NCBI GenBank assembly: GCA_037444825.1
Contig: JBBILR010000013.1
Span: 1-64,000 of the forward strand
Source of the DNA: JBFLVU01 sp037444825
GTDB lineage: Bacteria; Acidobacteriota; UBA4820; DSQY01
Reading direction: 5' to 3'
DNA length: 64,000 nucleotides
Notes under the pieces: model-generated
What the model was told of the DNA's origin: nothing
The model's database searches: none
The model's input: the letters and a program-made list of their open reading frames with translations, nothing else
Made by a program: the position numbers and the translations under genes
Shown here: positions 60,156-64,000 of the stretch, one piece after another
Layout: each line of letters starts with the position of its first letter
Position numbering within the stretch: position 1 is the first letter of the stretch

Positions 60156-62198
60156 ATGAAGTTCCCCCTCTCCTGGATCCGTGAGTACGTCGAACTTCCC
60201 GAGGACGACGGCGCCGTCGCCGACGCCTTCACCCTCTCCGGCAGCGAGGTGGAGGGGGCGGAGACCGTGGAGGGCGAGACGGTCTGCGACTTCGGCATCA
60301 CCGTGAACCGCCCCGACTGCATGAACGTCTACGGCCTGGCCCGGGAGGCCTCGGTCCTCTTCGGGCGCCCTCTGAAGCCCGTGGAGACGGCGGTGGAGGA
60401 GGCCGACCCGCCGGCCGGGGAGGGGATCGCCGTCCGCGTGGAGGCCCCGGACCTCTGCCCGCGGTACGCGGCGCGGGTCCTTTTCGGGGTCCGGGTGGGG
60501 CCGAGCCCCCCCTGGATGCAAAAGCGCCTGGTCCAGTGCGGGCTGAGGCCCATCAACGCCGTGGTGGACGCCACCAACTACGTCCTCTTGGAGCTGGGCC
60601 ACCCCCTCCACGCCTTCGACCGGGACCGGCTCGCGGGCCCCGCCATCGTGGTCCGGAGGGCCAAGGCGGGGGAGAAGATCCGGACCCTGGACGGGGTGGA
60701 GCGGTCCCTCTCCCCCGAAAACCTCGTCATCGCCGACAAGGAGAAGCCGGTGGCCATCGCCGGGGTCATGGGGGGGGAGGACGCCGGGGTGACCTTCGCC
60801 ACGAGGGACGTGGTCCTGGAGGGGGCCGTCTTCGACCCCGTGAGCGTCCGCCGCACCAGCAAGGCCTTGGGGCTCCACACCGACGCCTCCCACCGCTTCG
60901 AGCGGGGGGTGGACCGGGAAGGCCCCGCGTACGCCCTGGACCGCTGCGCCCGGCTCATCCAGCAGATCGCGGGAGGACGGGTGGCCCGGGGCCGCGTGGA
61001 CGTCTCCGCCCCCCTTCCGCCACCGCCCCCGGTCCTCCTCCGCCACGGGCGCATCGCCGCCCTGACGGGGCTCGCCGTGGCACCGGAGCGGGCGCGGGCC
61101 ATCCTGGAGGGTCTGGGCTTCGGCCTGGAGCCGATCCATGGGGAGGGGGGCCTCCACTGGAGCGTTTCCGTCCCCTCCCACCGGGTGGACGTCTCCCGGG
61201 AGGCGGACCTGGTGGAGGAAGTGGTGCGGGTCCACGGCCTCTCGGACCTTCCCGCCGAACTGCCCCCCGGCGTGGACCCCGTGGGGGGCCGGCCTCCGGC
61301 CCTCTCCCTGGAGGAGCGTCTCCGCGACGCCCTGGCCGCCCAGGGCTTCCGGGAGGCCCTGCACATGACCATGACCGACCCCGTCCTGGAGGCGGCCTTC
61401 GGAGAGGGGGAGGCGGCGGCCTTGTCCAACCCCCTGAGCCCCCAGGCTTCGGTCCTGAGAACCTCCCTCCTGGGCCCATTGGTTGCGGCCGTAGGGCGGA
61501 ACCGGTCCTACGGGCGCCGGCGCGCGGCCCTCTTCGAGGTGGGCAAGGTGGTGAAGCGGGAAGGCCCCGGGCTCCGGGAGGAGCGGCGGGCCGCGGCCCT
61601 GCTCTACACCGACGCGCCCCCCCCTCGTTGGGGGGAACCTTCGCCGCCGGGGCTCCTGCACCTCAAGGGCCGGGTGGCCTCCGCCCTGTCCCGCCTGGGG
61701 CTCTCGGTCTCCTTCTCGCCGGAGGAGGGGCGGCCCTGCGCCCCGGGGCTGAGGCTCCGCTTGGAGGTGGAAGGAAGGCCCGTGGGCTTCCTGGGCTCCC
61801 TTTCGCCGGAACTCTTGGGGGCGGCGGGAGTGCCGGCGGGGACCGTCCACGCGGCGGAGTGGTCCTTGGAGGGCCTGGCTCAGGCCGTTCGCGAGCCCCG
61901 CTTCCGTCCCTACTCGCGGTTTCCCCAGGTGGTGCGGGACTTCACCTTCCTTTTTCCCGCCGAAGTTCCCTGGGAGCGGGTGGAGCGGTGCCTTCGGGCC
62001 CTCTCCCTGGCCCACCTCCAGGAGATCCGCCTCGTGGACCTCTACACCGGAAAGGGCGTGCCCGAAGGCCGGAAGGCCTTGACTTTTTCGCTGGTTTTCC
62101 AATCCATGGACCGGACGCTGTCCGACTCGGATGTGGCGCCCGTGGCCGGGTCGGTCCAGGGCGCCTTGCAGGCGGAGTTCGGCGCCGTCCTGCGTTAG
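60156..62198 (+). CDS. pheT: Phenylalanine-tRNA ligase beta subunit lacking the N-terminal tRNA-binding domain
   Basis: The 680-residue protein is about 110 residues shorter than the common form (about 790-800). The start, KFPLSWIREYVELPED, runs into TVNRPDCMNVYGLAREA at residue 50, so the EMAP/OB-fold domain normally placed around residues 40-150 is missing. The B3/B4 editing domain follows (INAVVDATNYVLLELGHPLHAFD near 130), then the B5 domain, the catalytic-like core and a C-terminal FDX-ACB domain (FPQVVRDFTFLF onward). The gene is otherwise intact and in an operon with pheS. Confidence 0.93.
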   Translation: MKFPLSWIREYVELPEDDGAVADAFTLSGSEVEGAETVEGETVCDFGITVNRPDCMNVYGLAREASVLFGRPLKPVETAVEEADPPAGEGIAVRVEAPDLCPRYAARVLFGVRVGPSPPWMQKRLVQCGLRPINAVVDATNYVLLELGHPLHAFDRDRLAGPAIVVRRAKAGEKIRTLDGVERSLSPENLVIADKEKPVAIAGVMGGEDAGVTFATRDVVLEGAVFDPVSVRRTSKALGLHTDASHRFERGVDREGPAYALDRCARLIQQIAGGRVARGRVDVSAPLPPPPPVLLRHGRIAALTGLAVAPERARAILEGLGFGLEPIHGEGGLHWSVSVPSHRVDVSREADLVEEVVRVHGLSDLPAELPPGVDPVGGRPPALSLEERLRDALAAQGFREALHMTMTDPVLEAAFGEGEAAALSNPLSPQASVLRTSLLGPLVAAVGRNRSYGRRRAALFEVGKVVKREGPGLREERRAAALLYTDAPPPRWGEPSPPGLLHLKGRVASALSRLGLSVSFSPEEGRPCAPGLRLRLEVEGRPVGFLGSLSPELLGAAGVPAGTVHAAEWSLEGLAQAVREPRFRPYSRFPQVVRDFTFLFPAEVPWERVERCLRALSLAHLQEIRLVDLYTGKGVPEGRKALTFSLVFQSMDRTLSDSDVAPVAGSVQGALQAEFGAVLR

Positions 62199-62208
62199 GA
62201 GCGAGCCC

Positions 62209-62454
62209 ATGCTTTTCGAAGGAGATTCCAAGGATCCCTCGTCGGAACTGCTCGAGCGTCTCAAGGAAAAGGCCCGGGAGGTCTCCCGCGCGCTCCGGGA
62301 GGCCCGGGAAGCGAACCGCCGTCTGGAAGAGGAGAACCGCGCCCTGAAGGCCGAGACGGAGAAGCTCCAGGAGAAGGTCGCCTTCTACGAGAAGGAGCGG
62401 CAGGAGATCAACGGCCTCGTGGAGGAACTCCTCAAGGAGTTCGAGGCGGTATGA
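62209..62454 (+). CDS. ZapB-like small coiled-coil protein
   Basis: The 81-residue protein is almost entirely a leucine/glutamate-rich coiled coil (about residues 10-78), with LLERLKEKAREVSRALREAREANRRLEEENRALK as its core. Its position directly before zapA, with a 4-nt overlap of stop and start, and its size match ZapB-like factors that link the FtsZ ring. Sequence is low-complexity, so the family call relies on context. It follows pheT by 10 bp, so it may be co-transcribed with the synthetase genes. Confidence 0.7.
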   Translation: MLFEGDSKDPSSELLERLKEKAREVSRALREAREANRRLEEENRALKAETEKLQEKVAFYEKERQEINGLVEELLKEFEAV

Positions 62455-62750
62455 CCATGGATCCCAAAGGGGACCACCTCGTCGAACTGGACATCCTGGA
62501 CCAGACCTTCCAGGTTCGCGTCCAAGGTTCGGAAGAGTGGGCGCAGAGGGTCGGCGCGTCGGTGGACGAGACCATGCGCCGCATCCAGAGGGAGACTCGG
62601 CTCACGGACCTCGCCAAGGTCGCCATCCTGGCGGCGCTCAACCTGGCCGACCGCCTCCTCCGCCTGGAGGAGGAGCGGCGGCACTACGAGGCCCGGGTGG
62701 CCGACGCCTCCCGCCAGGTGACGGAGGTTCTGGAGGAAGCCCTTCGCTAG
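62451..62750 (+). CDS. zapA: Cell division protein ZapA
   Basis: The 99-residue protein has the ZapA N-terminal domain (HLVELDILDQTFQVRV followed by GSEEWAQRVGASVDETMRRI) and a C-terminal helix with a coiled coil from about residue 65. It forms tetramers that bundle FtsZ filaments at the division site. The pattern LAALNLADRLLRLEEE at 60-75 is typical. It overlaps the ZapB-like gene by 4 nt and lies 36 bp before rny. Confidence 0.9.
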   Translation: MTMDPKGDHLVELDILDQTFQVRVQGSEEWAQRVGASVDETMRRIQRETRLTDLAKVAILAALNLADRLLRLEEERRHYEARVADASRQVTEVLEEALR

Positions 62751-62786
62751 CGCCCGGGTCCCCCCTTGACCGAAGGGGAGGCTCCC

Positions 62787-64000
62787 GTGATTCTCACCGT
62801 CGTCTTGTCCGTCCTCGCCTTTCTGCTGGGCGCGGGGATCGTGGCCGGCATCGTGGCCCTGCAACGCCGGAACGAGGTGCGGCAGGCCCAGTCCGAGGCC
62901 GCCATCCTGTTGAACCGCGCCAGGCGGGAGGCCGAGAAGATCACCGCGGACGCCGAAGTGGCGGCCCGCGAACGCCTTCTCGCCAAGGAGCAGGCCCGCG
63001 AGAAGGAATGGAAGCAGAAGCGCAAGGAGCTGCAGAAGCTGGAGGCCGAACTCCTGGCCCGGGAGCAGCAGCTCGACCGGGCCCAGGGCCTGTTGAAGGA
63101 GCGCCAGAACGAATTCGCCGCCCGGGAGAAGAAGCTGGCCCAGCGGGAGGAGATCGTCGACAAGGAGAAGCGGGAGGCGGAGGCCCTCCTCAAGGCCCAG
63201 CGGGCCAAGCTGGAGGAGATCGCCGGCCTCTCCGCCGCCGACGCCAAGGCGGAACTTCTGCGGCAGATGGAGTACGACGCGCGGAAGGAAGCCACGCGGA
63301 TCATCAAGAAGGTCGAGGAAAACGCCCGGGACCGGGCCAAGACGCTGGCCCGGATCATCACCACCCAGGCCGTGGAGAAGATCGTGCCGTACCTGCCGCT
63401 GGAGGGCGCCGTGGCGGTGGTCCGCCTGCCCAACGAGGAGATGAAGGGCCGGGTCATCGGCCGGGAGGGACGCAACATCCGGGCCTTCGAGCGGGTCACC
63501 GGCGTGGACGTCATCGTGGACGACACGCCGGAGATCATCATGCTGGCCTGCCACAACCCCTACCGCCGGGAGCTGGCCAAGATCACCCTGGAGGCCCTGG
63601 TGGAGGACGGGCGCATCCACCCCGCCCGCATCGAGGAGTTCTTCGAGAAGTGCCGCGGCGAGTTCGAGGAGAAGGTGGCCGGGTACGGCCGGGAGGCCCT
63701 CTTTCATCTGGGCATCACCGACATGCACGAGCACCTGGCCCAGCTCGTGGGGCGCATGCGCCTGCGCATGGCCCAGGGGATGAACCTCCTGGAACACTCC
63801 ATGGAGACGGCCAAGATCGCCGCCTTCATGGCCCAAGCCCTCTCCCTCAACGTGGAGGTGGTGAAGCGGGCGGGGATCCTCCACGAGGTGGGCCACATCG
63901 AGGAGCACCTGGACGACACGCACCCGGTCCACGTGGCGGCGCAACTGGCCAAGCGCTTCGGCGAGTCCCCCGCCGTCCAGGCGGCCATCGCCCACCTCCA
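62787..64000 (+). CDS. rny: Ribonuclease Y, 3'-truncated by the window, with HE in place of the catalytic HD
   Basis: The 404 visible residues include an N-terminal membrane helix (about 3-24), a long coiled coil (about 30-175), a KH domain with the diagnostic MKGRVIGREGRNIRAFE near residue 223, and most of the HD domain. The HD domain has the first conserved His (H337 in LLEHS), but the metal pair reads ILHEVGH, so the Asp after H366 is Glu (E367) and the following Lys is His. RNase Y initiates mRNA decay in many bacteria. GTG 62787 is the first good start; the reading frame has no stop before the window ends. Confidence 0.92.
   Translation, partial: MILTVVLSVLAFLLGAGIVAGIVALQRRNEVRQAQSEAAILLNRARREAEKITADAEVAARERLLAKEQAREKEWKQKRKELQKLEAELLAREQQLDRAQGLLKERQNEFAAREKKLAQREEIVDKEKREAEALLKAQRAKLEEIAGLSAADAKAELLRQMEYDARKEATRIIKKVEENARDRAKTLARIITTQAVEKIVPYLPLEGAVAVVRLPNEEMKGRVIGREGRNIRAFERVTGVDVIVDDTPEIIMLACHNPYRRELAKITLEALVEDGRIHPARIEEFFEKCRGEFEEKVAGYGREALFHLGITDMHEHLAQLVGRMRLRMAQGMNLLEHSMETAKIAAFMAQALSLNVEVVKRAGILHEVGHIEEHLDDTHPVHVAAQLAKRFGESPAVQAAIAHL

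Overview
The window is a very GC-rich stretch (about 70% by eye) of a Gram-negative bacterial chromosome. It holds about 67 tightly packed protein genes, two tRNAs and the RNase P RNA. I see no insertion sequence, prophage, integrase or CRISPR array. Outer-membrane and LPS genes (waaA, kdsA/D/C, lapA/lapB, a FadL-type porin), RNase Y, HD-GYP and PilT proteins, a small multihaem cytochrome and an sdhA-C-D-B operon suggest an Acidobacteriota-like organism. That placement is inference from gene content, since no rRNA is present.

Layout. 1-6.3 kb: NYN-domain protein, membrane-anchored NodB deacetylase, two orphan Dpp-type permeases coupled to the Kdo transferase waaA, and an LD-carboxypeptidase. 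6.3-13.7 kb: tRNA-Phe, an unknown gene and a PilZ protein, an SDR, fumC, lipA, moeA, an MscS channel and a small membrane transporter. 13.7-16.3 kb: alpha/beta hydrolase, initiator tRNA, cytochrome c, rnpB. 16.3-22.4 kb: M23 peptidase, secA, then a separately promoted three-gene cassette ending in an SPFH/zinc-ribbon protein. 22.4-22.8 kb: a gene-free AT-rich gap with three tandem DnaA-box-like sequences. 22.8-32.7 kb (all minus strand): pyrG-kdsA-kdsD, then kdsC-lapA-lapB-DUF721-nadC-birA-coaX-unknown-prmA. 32.9-36.7 kb: HD-GYP protein, PilT ATPase and a zinc-ribbon receiver protein. 36.8-44.6 kb: an EF-G paralogue, then rpsP-rimM-trmD-rplS-rnhB and a giant TPR protein. 44.7-49.6 kb: prmC and dCMP deaminase, divergent from the sdh operon. 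49.8-54.7 kb: FadL porin, GDSL esterase, SDR, FAD oxidoreductase. 54.7-58.9 kb: HlyIII, GNAT, cupin and CNNM (minus), then bacterioferritin and a Spy-like protein. 59.1-64 kb: pheS-pheT, a ZapB-like coiled coil, zapA and the 5' part of rny.

How the genes work together. Kdo is made by kdsD/A/C and attached by waaA, while lapA/lapB are likely to balance LPS output. The ribosome and tRNA genes (rpsP operon, pheST, prmA, prmC, secA, rnpB) form the housekeeping core. PilZ, HD-GYP and PilT point to c-di-GMP-controlled type IV pili. Most promoters are readable as TTGNNN-17/18-TANNNT boxes. At least two minus-strand genes have a -10 box only 6-7 nt before the start codon and no Shine-Dalgarno, which suggests leaderless mRNAs.

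There is no clearly novel defence or mobile system. The observations I rate highest are an RNase Y whose catalytic HD pair reads HE, a 9-bp inverted repeat bracketing the sdh promoter, the tandem DnaA-like boxes, the leaderless promoters and the SPFH cassette.
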